From NCBI GenBank assembly GCA_022448645.1, contig JAKVBZ010000050.1, positions 1 through 37,281 of the forward strand: 37,281 nucleotides of DNA. The letters are read 5' to 3'. The position numbers and the translations under genes were made by a program. The notes under the pieces were generated by a model, which was not told where the DNA came from, searched no databases, and was given only the letters and a program-made list of their open reading frames with translations. The DNA comes from Pirellulaceae bacterium. Its GTDB lineage: Bacteria > Planctomycetota > Planctomycetia > Pirellulales > Pirellulaceae. Below, in pieces: positions 18,326 to 27,708 of the stretch (the first letter of the stretch is position 1; each line of letters opens with the position of its first letter).

Positions 18326-18905
18326 GAAAATTTCAATATACTGCAATAGGTAGGACTGGTACGGATGTACTGGCTACACAAATTTAGCACGGCAGAACGA
18401 TATTGCCAGCGAGAAAAAACTCAGTTCGCTAGGAACGGCAGCACCCTATTTTTGGGGTGTCATGGGAATTCGGGGGAGTTTGGGCCAGTCTGTTTAGCAA
18501 TTTCCGTTGCGGTTCGTGACTGCAGATAGGAGTATCCCATCTGCGTCACTTCGATACAGCGACATCTTCATCGGTTATTTTTCGCAATCCATCTGGAGAT
18601 GCGACATTTGGAGTCTTTACGAACCACACGCGTTTTTGGTGCCTATCTCCTTTCTGTGGATGTAGTCGTTGTCGTCGCGGCCAGGTTGCAGCTAGAATGA
18701 ACCAGTGTCTTGCTGGATATCGGACACAAGGCTGACGAATATCTCGATTAGTTGTTTCTGAAAATCGCAGCAGCTTTGCACTTTGGTTGACCAGGGAATG
18801 TCGGTTCCACTCAGAGCTGCGTGTTTTCTGGTCAGTAAAAGGTTATAAGAAAATACCAGCATTTGTACGGGTCAAGTGAACTGATTTTTTCATAGAACGT
18901 CCACC
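18326..18905. other. Intergenic region between divergent genes
   Basis: About 580 bases separate the divergent amidohydrolase operon and the S41 protease gene. Stop codons are frequent in all frames and I see no RNA gene or repeat. It should contain both promoters, but no confident hexamer pair could be picked. Confidence 0.5.
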
Positions 18906-20399
18906 ATGCCACGTCGCAATTTGGTCATCATTATCGCTGCGTCAGTACTATGTGTTGCATGCTATGGGCGTGCTCAGCGAAACCGTTTCGCCAATTTGTT
19001 TGCTGATGCGGTAAGTCGGATATCCTCTAGCTATGTAGAAGATGTGGCCGACCGGCAACTTTTTGAAAACGCTATGACTGGGATGCTCGGACGTCTCGAT
19101 CCATATTCCTCTTACATTGGGATCGAACGATATCAAGAATTCAAATCCGACATTGACCAGGAATTTGGTGGCATTGGAATCATCGTCAGTCCGGATCCTA
19201 AGACGAAACGACTCATGGTCCTCAGTCCTGTTTTAGGCACCCCTGCTCATGAGGCGGGTGTGCTGGCCGGAGACGTGATTGTCAAGGTCGACGGAACCGA
19301 AATCGAGAACCTCACCATGTCCGAAACGGTCAAGCGGTTGCGCGGGAAGCCGGGGACCGACGTACTGCTAACTTTACTACACCGAGGGGATGACGAGACG
19401 ACGGATATCACCATTACCCGTGCCGTGATCAAGGTTCCGTCTGTGTTGGGCAACACCATGTTGCCAGATGGCTCGTGGGAATACGTGTTAAAGGAACACC
19501 CTGCCATCGCCTATGTCCGCATGACGACGTTTGGTGAGCGCACTATCAACGAATTGAAAAAGGCTCTTACAACACTAGAATTAAAGACGCTAGATGGACT
19601 CATTCTGGATCTTCGTTCCAACGCGGGTGGCCTATTGGAGGTGGCAACAGACACTTGTGATATGTTTCTAGACGGTGGCGAGATCGTGACGTTGCGGGGC
19701 CGAGGAGGATTTGTACGCGACCGTCGTGTTGCGTCACGAGGCACCGTCGTCCCGGCCGAGTTGCCTGTGGCAGTATTGATAAACCGCTATAGTGCCAGTG
19801 CCAGTGAAATCGTGGCAGGTTGCTTACAAGATCACGAACGTGCGATCATCGTGGGGGAACGAAGTTACGGTAAAGGTACCGTTCAAAACGTGATCCCGTT
19901 GGAGCGCGGCAAGAGTCTCATGAAACTGACAACGGCTACGTTTTGGCGTCCCAGTGATGTGAACATCCATCGCTCGAAAGACGCGTCCGAAGATGACCAG
20001 TGGGGGGTGACTCCCAATCAAGGTTATAGTGTCCCATTGTCGGACGAAGAATTTCAGCAGTTAGAATTGCATCGTAATCGTGTACCCGATCCGGTACGTT
20101 CCTCGAATAGTACCGACCAGGAAGACACTGAGAAAAGAAACGACGCATCGAGCGAGAATGTGGTCGCTCCAACAGAAGATGTGACAAATGAGGAGAGCAA
20201 GGACGACCGGGGAGAGGTCGATGCGCAGGAAAAAGAAGAGCCGGATGTTATCGACGAACCCGTTGCTGTCGAGAGTCAGGCAGAATCCAAAGAAGATACG
20301 GCCGCCAGTGCGAATGTTCTTCCCAAGTTAGAAGGTGATCCTCAATTGGAACGCGCCATCGATTACATCCTGAAATCCGCTGGAAGACCACGGACATAG
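18906..20399 (+). CDS. S41-family C-terminal processing protease with PDZ domain
   Basis: This 497-residue exported serine protease is of the CtpA type. It has an N-terminal hydrophobic signal or anchor (LVIIIAASVLCVACYG) and a Prc-like N-terminal region (LDPYSSYI). A PDZ domain spans about residues 85-170 (FGGIGIIV, GVLAGDVIVKVDG, RGKPGT). The catalytic domain includes DLRSNAGGLL, the nucleophile-bearing NRYSASASEIVAG (about 294-306) and the general-base lysine in SYGKGTVQN. These proteases degrade or trim periplasmic proteins at their C-termini. The C-terminal ~90 residues are low-complexity and acidic, probably disordered. The gene stands alone and converges on folC. Confidence 0.9.
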   Translation: MPRRNLVIIIAASVLCVACYGRAQRNRFANLFADAVSRISSSYVEDVADRQLFENAMTGMLGRLDPYSSYIGIERYQEFKSDIDQEFGGIGIIVSPDPKTKRLMVLSPVLGTPAHEAGVLAGDVIVKVDGTEIENLTMSETVKRLRGKPGTDVLLTLLHRGDDETTDITITRAVIKVPSVLGNTMLPDGSWEYVLKEHPAIAYVRMTTFGERTINELKKALTTLELKTLDGLILDLRSNAGGLLEVATDTCDMFLDGGEIVTLRGRGGFVRDRRVASRGTVVPAELPVAVLINRYSASASEIVAGCLQDHERAIIVGERSYGKGTVQNVIPLERGKSLMKLTTATFWRPSDVNIHRSKDASEDDQWGVTPNQGYSVPLSDEEFQQLELHRNRVPDPVRSSNSTDQEDTEKRNDASSENVVAPTEDVTNEESKDDRGEVDAQEKEEPDVIDEPVAVESQAESKEDTAASANVLPKLEGDPQLERAIDYILKSAGRPRT

Positions 20400-20589
20400 A
20401 TGATTTTCTTTTTTGTACCTTGCAGCGTAAAGACGCAACGTACCACTGCTGCACAAGCCGGAAGTGGCACTTGAACCAAGACCGTTCGTCCTGCATCTTG
20501 TCACCTGCATCCATTTCAAAGGTCGATCGTTACACTCAGGATGACAAGACAATGAAGTCTGCTAGAGATCCCGGAGAAACCCAGCGCTG

Positions 20590-22038
20590 CTAACGTTCGC
20601 TAACGGCCACTTGGGAAGTGCGGCATTGTTCTTCGATATGTTTCCGAAGCTCGGCGGCGATGAAAAAAGATCCTGTGACACATATGAGATCTTCCGATGC
20701 AGCTCGCTCTGTGGCTAATTGCCATGCGTCCGCTGCACGAGCAAGGATGTGGATGTTGGGTTCCGAGTTTAGTGACAGATCCTCTGTGATCACCTGCTTG
20801 GCTTCCTCTGCCAGCAATTCCGGTGCGGTCGTACGCAACTGGCTCTCGAATTGAGTCAGGATGACTTCGTCAAACACAGGCAGCACACTACGTAACATAC
20901 CACGTATGTCTTTGTCGCTGCTGGCCGCAAACAACAACCACCTTCGACCTGAAACTGGAATCTTGGTAATCACGTCGGCCAAGGCATCCATCGAGGCGAC
21001 GTTGTGCGCCGTGTCAAGTACGATCGTAGGCTGCCCTGCGAAGATTTCGGCACGTGCCGGCCAAACCACATTGGCCAAACCCTTCCGTAGAGCTGACTCG
21101 TCGATGTCCCATCCTTCTTGTCGTAAAGCGTGCAAGGCAGCGATCGCTACTGCAGCGTTTTCTAGTTGATGTTGACCGGCCAGGTTAACGTCCAATCCGG
21201 TTAAGTAGATGTCGGGTGATTCGCGGTAGTCCATCCGATTGCAAACACCTCCCAAATCGTATGGCTGAGACGAGCTCTCCGAAGGGACGATCACATCAAA
21301 ATCACGACCAATTTCCAACAAACGGCAACCCCATCGGTGTGCGGCGTCTCGAATGGGTTTTCGCGGTTCCGCATCTCGGACTCCGCTGATCACGGGAATA
21401 CCTGGCTTGATGATTCCCGCCTTTTCTTTGGCAATTCGTTGCAACGTATTGCCAAGTTGTTTGGTATGGTCAAAGCTGATACTGGTGATCACGCTGACCA
21501 CTGGTAAACATACGTTGGTCGAATCGAGACGTCCTCCCAAACCAACTTCGATCACTGCTAAATCAACCGCACGCTGGCAAAAGAACAGCAAGCCCATAGC
21601 GGTTGTCACTTCAAAGTAGGTGGGACCCGACTCGGCCGCACTGGTGGCAGCGGCTTCTCGGTCCATGGCTTGAACCACAGGCTGAATCTGGGCGGCCAAA
21701 TCGACCAGTTCATCGACACGACAGGGCTCGTTTTGGAAACGAAATCTTTCTTCCAGGCGTTCCAGGTGAGGCGAGGTAAACATACCGACGTCATATCCGG
21801 CTGCGATCAGAGCCGCTGACACCATGGCGCATGTGGAGCCTTTCCCTTTGGTACCGGCAACATGAACGGCTTTGACAGCGTGATGGGGGTTTCCCAGCCG
21901 AGAAAGCAATTCCCGCATGCGGTCTAATTTGAAGGTCATTGACCGATACGGGATGACGGCATTCCGTTCGTAGTCAATTCGCCCGTAAAGAAAATCAAGT
22001 GCGGATGGGTAATCCACTATTTGTTGACCCGAATCCAT
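20590..22038 (-). CDS. folC: Folylpolyglutamate synthase / dihydrofolate synthase
   Basis: This 482-residue cytosolic Mur-ligase-family enzyme adds glutamate to dihydropteroate and/or reduced folates using ATP. The P-loop is AGTKGKGST (about 61-69). Family motifs include MFTSPHLERLEERF, EVGLGGRLDSTNV, SFDHTKQLGNTLQRIAKEKAGI (with the Mg-binding His) and the C-terminal-domain DTAHN. The length fits bacterial FolC (about 420-450), with a slightly long N-terminus. ATG 22038 is used; an in-frame TTG at 22047 has GAGGAG eight bases before it and is a real alternative. Whether it has both synthase activities cannot be decided from sequence. No other folate genes are adjacent. Confidence 0.9.
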   Translation of the reverse strand: MDSGQQIVDYPSALDFLYGRIDYERNAVIPYRSMTFKLDRMRELLSRLGNPHHAVKAVHVAGTKGKGSTCAMVSAALIAAGYDVGMFTSPHLERLEERFRFQNEPCRVDELVDLAAQIQPVVQAMDREAAATSAAESGPTYFEVTTAMGLLFFCQRAVDLAVIEVGLGGRLDSTNVCLPVVSVITSISFDHTKQLGNTLQRIAKEKAGIIKPGIPVISGVRDAEPRKPIRDAAHRWGCRLLEIGRDFDVIVPSESSSQPYDLGGVCNRMDYRESPDIYLTGLDVNLAGQHQLENAAVAIAALHALRQEGWDIDESALRKGLANVVWPARAEIFAGQPTIVLDTAHNVASMDALADVITKIPVSGRRWLLFAASSDKDIRGMLRSVLPVFDEVILTQFESQLRTTAPELLAEEAKQVITEDLSLNSEPNIHILARAADAWQLATERAASEDLICVTGSFFIAAELRKHIEEQCRTSQVAVSER

Positions 22039-22914
22039 CGGTTGCAAACTTCTCTCTCCTCGTGCCTTGCGACCGTCTCATCTAACCCCTTGTGGAGTAC
22101 TGATCTATTGGTCATGTCGGTCTTGAACCGAGTTCTGCACTCCATTTTCCGCAAATTTACCGAGGGAGGAAGCGGGCATGGAGAACGAATCCCAGGCGAT
22201 CCAACCTAGATCGACCTGTCAAAATGGCGGTCCGCACACGATACGGTGAAGCCACTTGTAGTGGTCACGTGCAAGCTCTTCGGCATTTCGAGAGTTACTG
22301 GGAGCGAAGAGCTTTCGCCCTACCGCTAAAACACCCGAAATCATAAGACGAATATACTTCACAGTGTTACGCTTAGCGACTGGGAGACCACCCCCTGTCC
22401 GATATCAGCTGTGGAAGTCGAAGTTCCTGCTAGATCAGGAGTTATACCGATCCTTGCACCTCGGCTCAACCTATCGTATAGTGGTCGGCTTGGTCGGTGA
22501 ACCCATCCATGGACTGTGTTTGACCTTGGCATTCTGCTGTAAGAAGACCAGGAGTATGCCCTTAGGTTGGCCAGCGGTTTAAGAAAAGTCAGCAAGCGGG
22601 TGCGAACAGGGGCTTTATTGGTTGCGTATGAACAGGGTATGTAGACGTGCGTCTCGTCCAGAGGGCAATTCAGAACCTGGCAGGCAATATGTCGGGCGGT
22701 CGTCCTCTCAAAGCCGCTCGGTAGATACTTTTGTCGCCACTGACGGCTTCGAAACGTGGTGCCGTTGGGTTTTGAAGAATCTTCTAGGCCAATTTGTGGT
22801 TGTCTCCCACGGTGCCTGGGGTTTGCCTCTTCCAAGCCCACGATGTATTGCTGAACTCACATTGATCAAGTCCAATTTCGAAACGCCCTCATAACAAGTT
22901 TGGAGTACTACGAA
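22039..22914. other. Long intergenic region upstream of the ABC operon
   Basis: About 880 bases lie between divergent folC and the ABC ATPase gene. A 160-codon open frame on the minus strand (22359-22841) has no hydrophobic core, no domain and no ribosome binding site, so I do not call it. No tRNA, repeat family or terminator was recognised. The length is unusual for this otherwise compact window and could hide a regulatory leader, a small RNA or a decayed gene. Confidence 0.45.
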
Positions 22915-23841
22915 ATGGCAATCGCTGAGGACCAGCAACGGGTAGCGGGCGAAGGCTCACCCGATGTGGTGGTGGAAACAAGGAATCTTACCAAGGTGTA
23001 CCGCGACTTTTGGGGGCGGCAGAAAGTACGCGCTCTGAAAGCTTTAGACTTGGAAGTACGTCGAGGTGAGATCTTCGGCCTGCTTGGTCCCAACGGATCG
23101 GGCAAAACGACCACGATGAAGTTGTTGTTGGGCTTGCTTTTTCCTACAAGTGGCGAGGCCCTTGTCTTTAACCGTGACGCTGGTGAAGTCAATAAGAACG
23201 AACGAATTGGATACTTGCCCGAAGAATCGTACCTGTATCCTTTCCTCAACGCCGAAGAAACGTTGGACTTTTATGGTCGTTTGTTTGATATGTCCGCGGA
23301 GACACGTCGACGCAGGATTGATGAACTGATCGATTTGGTCAAATTGCCATGGGCTCGCCGTCGGCAATTGAAGGAATATTCTAAAGGAATGGCCCGGCGT
23401 ATCGGTTTGGCCCAAGCGCTGATCAATGATCCGGAACTCATCTTGTTGGATGAACCAACCACTGGCCTCGATCCCATCGGGACCCGCGAGATGAAGGACC
23501 TGATCCTACGTCTTAAGAACGAAGGTAAGACTGTCATCATGTGCAGCCATCTGCTGGCAGATGTACAAGACGTGTGCGACCGCATTGCGATTTTGTATCA
23601 AGGTGAGCTGAAAGAATTAGGTCGAGTCGATTCGCTGCTCAAAGTTCGCGACGTGACACAGATTCTTGCCTCCGGGCTGAATGACGAAGCACAAGCCGAA
23701 ATCCGCCAAGTCATCGAACGGCACGGCGGCCAACTGCAGTCGATGGATAATCCCACCACTACCTTGGAGGACTTGTTTCTCAATATTGTCCAGGAAAGTG
23801 AACAACGTCCTGGAAAACGTGCCACTGCATCCAAGGAATAA
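22915..23841 (+). CDS. ABC-2 type transporter ATP-binding protein
   Basis: This 308-residue cytoplasmic ATPase powers the permease encoded downstream. Walker A is GPNGSGKTT (58-66), the signature is YSKGMARR (155-162), Walker B is LILLDE (175-180) followed by PTTGLDP, and the switch His is in MCSHLL. ATG 22915 follows TTGGAG by nine bases; a TTG at 22900 would add five residues. The C-terminal ~80 residues form the small regulatory extension seen in exporters of the DrrA/CcmA-like subfamily. The permease starts 146 bases later on the same strand. Direction of transport is probably export; the substrate is unknown. Confidence 0.9.
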   Translation: MAIAEDQQRVAGEGSPDVVVETRNLTKVYRDFWGRQKVRALKALDLEVRRGEIFGLLGPNGSGKTTTMKLLLGLLFPTSGEALVFNRDAGEVNKNERIGYLPEESYLYPFLNAEETLDFYGRLFDMSAETRRRRIDELIDLVKLPWARRRQLKEYSKGMARRIGLAQALINDPELILLDEPTTGLDPIGTREMKDLILRLKNEGKTVIMCSHLLADVQDVCDRIAILYQGELKELGRVDSLLKVRDVTQILASGLNDEAQAEIRQVIERHGGQLQSMDNPTTTLEDLFLNIVQESEQRPGKRATASKE

Positions 23842-23987
23842 CCCAATGCGAAACAAGGTGGTTACTGCGTGCCCTCCTGTAGATTCACCGCGAGATGACC
23901 ATTCGCCAACTCGCACCGGTATGACCTGTTTGGACCAAATGACTGCCCCGCTATATCACTGTTTCCACGTGCCTGTAAAAGATTAAA

Positions 23988-25796
23988 ATGGAATTTGAAA
24001 TACCGACCCCCATCTTGGAATGGCTTTCCTACCATGTCCCCCTGGGTATTCTGGCGTTTTTGGTGGGAATTGCTGTGGCCACGTTCATTGGCTTCCTTAT
24101 TTCCGCTGTACGCCACGGACCGACAGAAGCGTTCTACTCCACGGCCAAAGTTCTCTTCACGGGAGTCGCCGAACTGTTTCAGGTCTCGCCTCGACGTGTT
24201 CTGGCAATGGCACGGTTGTCATTTAAAGAAGCCATCCGTCGAAAAGTCCTCATCGTTTTCGCCGTATTTATCTTAATTGTTCTTTTTGCTGGCTGGTTCC
24301 TGGACGCAAACAGTACACGGCCAGGGCGGCTCTATATGAGTTTCGTCTTGACGCTATCCAATTTTTTGGCGCTGGGACTAGCATTGTTTTTGAGTGCATT
24401 CAGTTTGCCGGCTGACATCAAAAACCGCACCATTTATACGATCATGACCAAGCCAGTACGGGCGTGGGAGATCATCATGGGGCGCATTCTTGGATTTTCG
24501 GCAATTGGTGCGGTGCTGCTCGTAGTGATGGGAGTTTTTAGCTACGTGTTTGTTGTCCGCGGTTTGTCCCATTCTCACACCGTCGATCCGGCCGACGTCC
24601 ACGCATCTGCGGATTTGGCTGGATTCCTGGAAGGTACGACGTCAGAAGAAAAAGGACATAGCCATCGCTTTACCCTGGACGAATCTGGCATCGGACAGAC
24701 GGACGAACGCCAAGGTCACTGGCACCAGATTACGCAGGTGGGCGAAGGAGACGCAGTAAAATATACCGTTGGACCACCCATGGGAGCGTTGGCTGCTCGG
24801 GTTCCGCAATACGGAAAAATCCGTTTCTTGGACCGTGCCGGTAAACCTGGAGCACCGATCAGTGTGGGGTATGAGTGGACTTATCGAGGTTACTTCGCGG
24901 GAGGCACGCTGGCTGCCGCAATCTGGAGCTTCGAAGGAATCACTCCGGAAGCATTCCCCCAAGGGCTTCCCATTGAATGGAATGTCAGTGTGTTTCGAAC
25001 TCACAAAGGTGACATCGAAACCGGCGTCTCCGGTTCGTGGGTTTTGCGAAATCCCGATCCCGCCAAGGCGAACGAAAGCCCTCCTATTTCTTTCGAATCC
25101 AAAGAGTTCACAAGTGATTCGATGCTCATCAAACGTGAACTGGAAGTCACACCTGGAGAAACAGTTGATATCTTTGACGAGTATGTCGACGATCAGGGAC
25201 GGATCGAATTGTTGTTGCGTTGCGAGGACCGTGGACAATACTTTGGTGCAGCTCGAGCCGATTTGTATTTGCTCACTGGCGACATGCCCCTGGCCTGGAA
25301 TTTTGCCAAGGGATACTTGAGCATCGGGCTGCAGATGTTGCTGGTGATCGGCATGGGAGTCATGTTCAGCACGGTCCTGAGCGCCCCGGTGGCGATGCTG
25401 GCAACCTTGGGCTCCGTGGGGATGGGATTCTTTACGACGCAGGTCAAGGCGCTGGCGGAAAGCGTGTTCACTCAAGATAACCCTGAGATCCCTGGTGGAG
25501 GACCTATCGAAGCGCTCATTCGGTTGCTGCGACAGTCCAATCTGACCTTGGACCTCGACATGGGATTTGCTACCACGGTCATCAAAACCATTGATCAAGT
25601 CATCATGAGCGTGATGTGGGCTTGCGCCAGTTTGCTTCCTAATTTTGCTCGCTTCGACACGGTCAACTTTGTGGCCGAAGGTTACAACATTCCGCTCGAT
25701 ATCTGGGGCCAGCAACTGGTGATCGGCTTGGCTTACGCCGCCGTGGCCACCTGCCTGGGATACTTTCTATTGCGAACACGGGAAATAGCAGCATGA
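23988..25796 (+). CDS. ABC-2 permease with a large histidine-rich extracytoplasmic loop
   Basis: This 602-residue inner-membrane protein has hydrophobic segments at about residues 14-40, 88-106, 117-140 and 162-190, a soluble block from about 191 to 440, and further segments at about 443-482 and 577-596. The soluble block starts with three His clusters (LSHSHTVDP near 194, GHSHRFTLD near 224, GHWHQI near 243) followed by beta-rich sequence. HxH clusters of this type often bind transition metals (inference). No clear Shine-Dalgarno precedes ATG 23988. Its stop overlaps the next gene in an ATGA arrangement, so the two are translationally coupled. The family recurs in planctomycetes beside an ABC ATPase, but I know of no characterised function. 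Confidence 0.8.
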   Translation: MEFEIPTPILEWLSYHVPLGILAFLVGIAVATFIGFLISAVRHGPTEAFYSTAKVLFTGVAELFQVSPRRVLAMARLSFKEAIRRKVLIVFAVFILIVLFAGWFLDANSTRPGRLYMSFVLTLSNFLALGLALFLSAFSLPADIKNRTIYTIMTKPVRAWEIIMGRILGFSAIGAVLLVVMGVFSYVFVVRGLSHSHTVDPADVHASADLAGFLEGTTSEEKGHSHRFTLDESGIGQTDERQGHWHQITQVGEGDAVKYTVGPPMGALAARVPQYGKIRFLDRAGKPGAPISVGYEWTYRGYFAGGTLAAAIWSFEGITPEAFPQGLPIEWNVSVFRTHKGDIETGVSGSWVLRNPDPAKANESPPISFESKEFTSDSMLIKRELEVTPGETVDIFDEYVDDQGRIELLLRCEDRGQYFGAARADLYLLTGDMPLAWNFAKGYLSIGLQMLLVIGMGVMFSTVLSAPVAMLATLGSVGMGFFTTQVKALAESVFTQDNPEIPGGGPIEALIRLLRQSNLTLDLDMGFATTVIKTIDQVIMSVMWACASLLPNFARFDTVNFVAEGYNIPLDIWGQQLVIGLAYAAVATCLGYFLLRTREIAA

Positions 25797-27550
25797 ATTG
25801 GAATAAATCCTTTCAACGAAAAGTCATTTACATCGCGTTGATGGCCCTGTTGTTGGTCCCCCTGTCGTGTATTAGCCGGCCAGCCACTCCAGGCCCGAAT
25901 CCAGACGAAGGTGGCATCCTTGCGCGCAAACGCACAGAATACAATCTGTCGCAGGCCGAGTTGGGAGAAATCGACCCGGCCAGTGAAACGATGAAATTGG
26001 CTTTGCTCGGCATGCGCGGCGTTGCGGCCAATATCCTCTGGACCAAAGCCAACCACTACAAAAAGACAGAACAGTGGCCCAAACTCATGGCCACCGTCGA
26101 ACAGATTACGAATCTGCAACCCAACTTCATCTCGGTCTGGCAGTTTCAAGCGTGGAACGTTTCCTACAACGTTTCTGTCGAATTCGACAACTACCTCCAC
26201 CGTTATTTCTGGGTGAAACGTGGCATCCGTTTCCTGATTGATGGCACGCGCTACAATCGGGATGAACCACGACTGCTCTGGGATATCGGTTGGTTTTTTG
26301 GCCAAAAACTAGGTAGATCGGACGAATACAAGCAGTTTCGCCGAGAATTCCGGTCCGACGAAGAGTTTCACCGCTTCCTGCGACCACTTGTAGACGGCTT
26401 TGATGATGATTGCATCGGTGCATTCAACGGTCCCGACAACTGGCTGGTGAGTCACAAATGGTTCCGGAAGGCACAGGATTCGGTCATCTCGGGGCGCGCT
26501 ACGCTCCGTGGCCGCGCATTGCAGTCGATCTTTGATGAAAAACCGTCCGATCGCAAAAAAGGGAAGAGCCCCGTGCTCTTTCACTCCAATCCGGCTATGG
26601 CCCTGATCAATTATGCTGGTGCCATTCAAGAGGAAGGAGTCTTCGACGAAAAAGCTATGGAAGCTTGGCGGGTCGCAAATGAAGTATGGACAAACTATGG
26701 AAATCGCGAAATTCGCACGTCCCGTGATTTCTATATTCGTCTGAACGAAGCGGAACAACTAGAAGAGGAAGTTGCTGAATTACTCGTCGAGTTTGACGGT
26801 CTATTGTCGGGCGTGCGAAATACCCTCACTGAAGAAAAACGGGCCACTCTTTCTGCCGACGAATTGCTCGCACTGGATACACCCGTCAAGGATCGAAACC
26901 CCGATCAATTTCGCTTGGCACGCGAAGCTGAATTGAAAATCAGGGTCAGCCCAGTAGAAATGGCAGAAGTCACCCCTGGGCCCCTCAAAGATCAGGCACG
27001 CTGGATGGCTACCGAAATCATGGACAAGCAACAACGAGCTGACTTTGTGCGGAGGTATCGCCAGATCGTCAACTTCGACTATTGGCGGACTCGTTGTGAA
27101 GTCGAACAGCTTGAACAAGCCAATGCGGCTCACAAACATATGTACAGGGCCGACGAGCTGTATCGGGATGCGTATCTACAAGATGCCAAGGAAAACTACG
27201 AATTGGCTTGGATTGCCTGGGCCGAAATCTATCAACAGTATCCCCAACTCAAGGAAGAGGTCGGAGCCGAAGACGTTGTTGATGCCGTCAAACGCTATGC
27301 CAGCTTGCTCGGACAGCTCGATGCACCTTTCCCCGCCGATTTCAAACTCAAAGAAATCATCCAATACCACGATCGAAGCTTCCATCCGTGGGGAGAAGAC
27401 GAATCCCAGGAAAGTAGCAACCCAGGAGCTGGTACGCCCAACGAATCTCCGACACCGTTAGAGGCTCCTACCGAAGACTCGTCGTCCGAAGAACCTACGG
27501 CAACGGACGGTGAAAACCCGGACGACGGTAACACCACGGATGAAGGCTGA
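25793..27550 (+). CDS. Large exported helical protein of the ABC operon, function unknown
   Basis: This 585-residue protein has an N-terminal hydrophobic segment (VIYIALMALLLVPLSC). It ends in Cys, but a Pro at -3 makes the lipobox imperfect, so either lipoprotein anchoring or signal cleavage is possible. The body is helical and rich in Trp, Tyr and charged residues. Features include KANHYKKTEQWPKLMATVEQI, reminiscent of a tetratricopeptide-type helix pair, and repeated acidic/Arg stretches. The last ~55 residues are a Pro/Ser/Thr/Asp/Glu-rich disordered tail. It overlaps the permease gene by four bases and so is very probably an extracytoplasmic partner of this transporter. I do not recognise a named domain. 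Confidence 0.75.
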   Translation: MNWNKSFQRKVIYIALMALLLVPLSCISRPATPGPNPDEGGILARKRTEYNLSQAELGEIDPASETMKLALLGMRGVAANILWTKANHYKKTEQWPKLMATVEQITNLQPNFISVWQFQAWNVSYNVSVEFDNYLHRYFWVKRGIRFLIDGTRYNRDEPRLLWDIGWFFGQKLGRSDEYKQFRREFRSDEEFHRFLRPLVDGFDDDCIGAFNGPDNWLVSHKWFRKAQDSVISGRATLRGRALQSIFDEKPSDRKKGKSPVLFHSNPAMALINYAGAIQEEGVFDEKAMEAWRVANEVWTNYGNREIRTSRDFYIRLNEAEQLEEEVAELLVEFDGLLSGVRNTLTEEKRATLSADELLALDTPVKDRNPDQFRLAREAELKIRVSPVEMAEVTPGPLKDQARWMATEIMDKQQRADFVRRYRQIVNFDYWRTRCEVEQLEQANAAHKHMYRADELYRDAYLQDAKENYELAWIAWAEIYQQYPQLKEEVGAEDVVDAVKRYASLLGQLDAPFPADFKLKEIIQYHDRSFHPWGEDESQESSNPGAGTPNESPTPLEAPTEDSSSEEPTATDGENPDDGNTTDEG

Positions 27551-27708
27551 TCTGTCCTGGAGCGAATTCCGACGCTTGCGGCGAACATCTCACCAAACGC
27601 GGTGCCCCTCGGCTCCATTATGCCGCACAGTACCGTTTTTTCTCTTTGATTCGCCTTGCACATGCCTTAAAATCATTACGTGAGTCGGTTCTGGCCGGAG
27701 ATCAGTCT

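Noticed and set aside
22359..22841. 160-codon minus-strand open frame in the gap before the ABC operon
   Set aside because: It has no hydrophobic core, no domain-like motif and no ribosome binding site, and its composition looks like random sequence.
24642..25715. 357-codon minus-strand open frame opposite the ABC permease
   Set aside because: It is antisense to a clearly coding gene, is His/Gln/Arg-rich as expected for a shadow frame, and has no domain.
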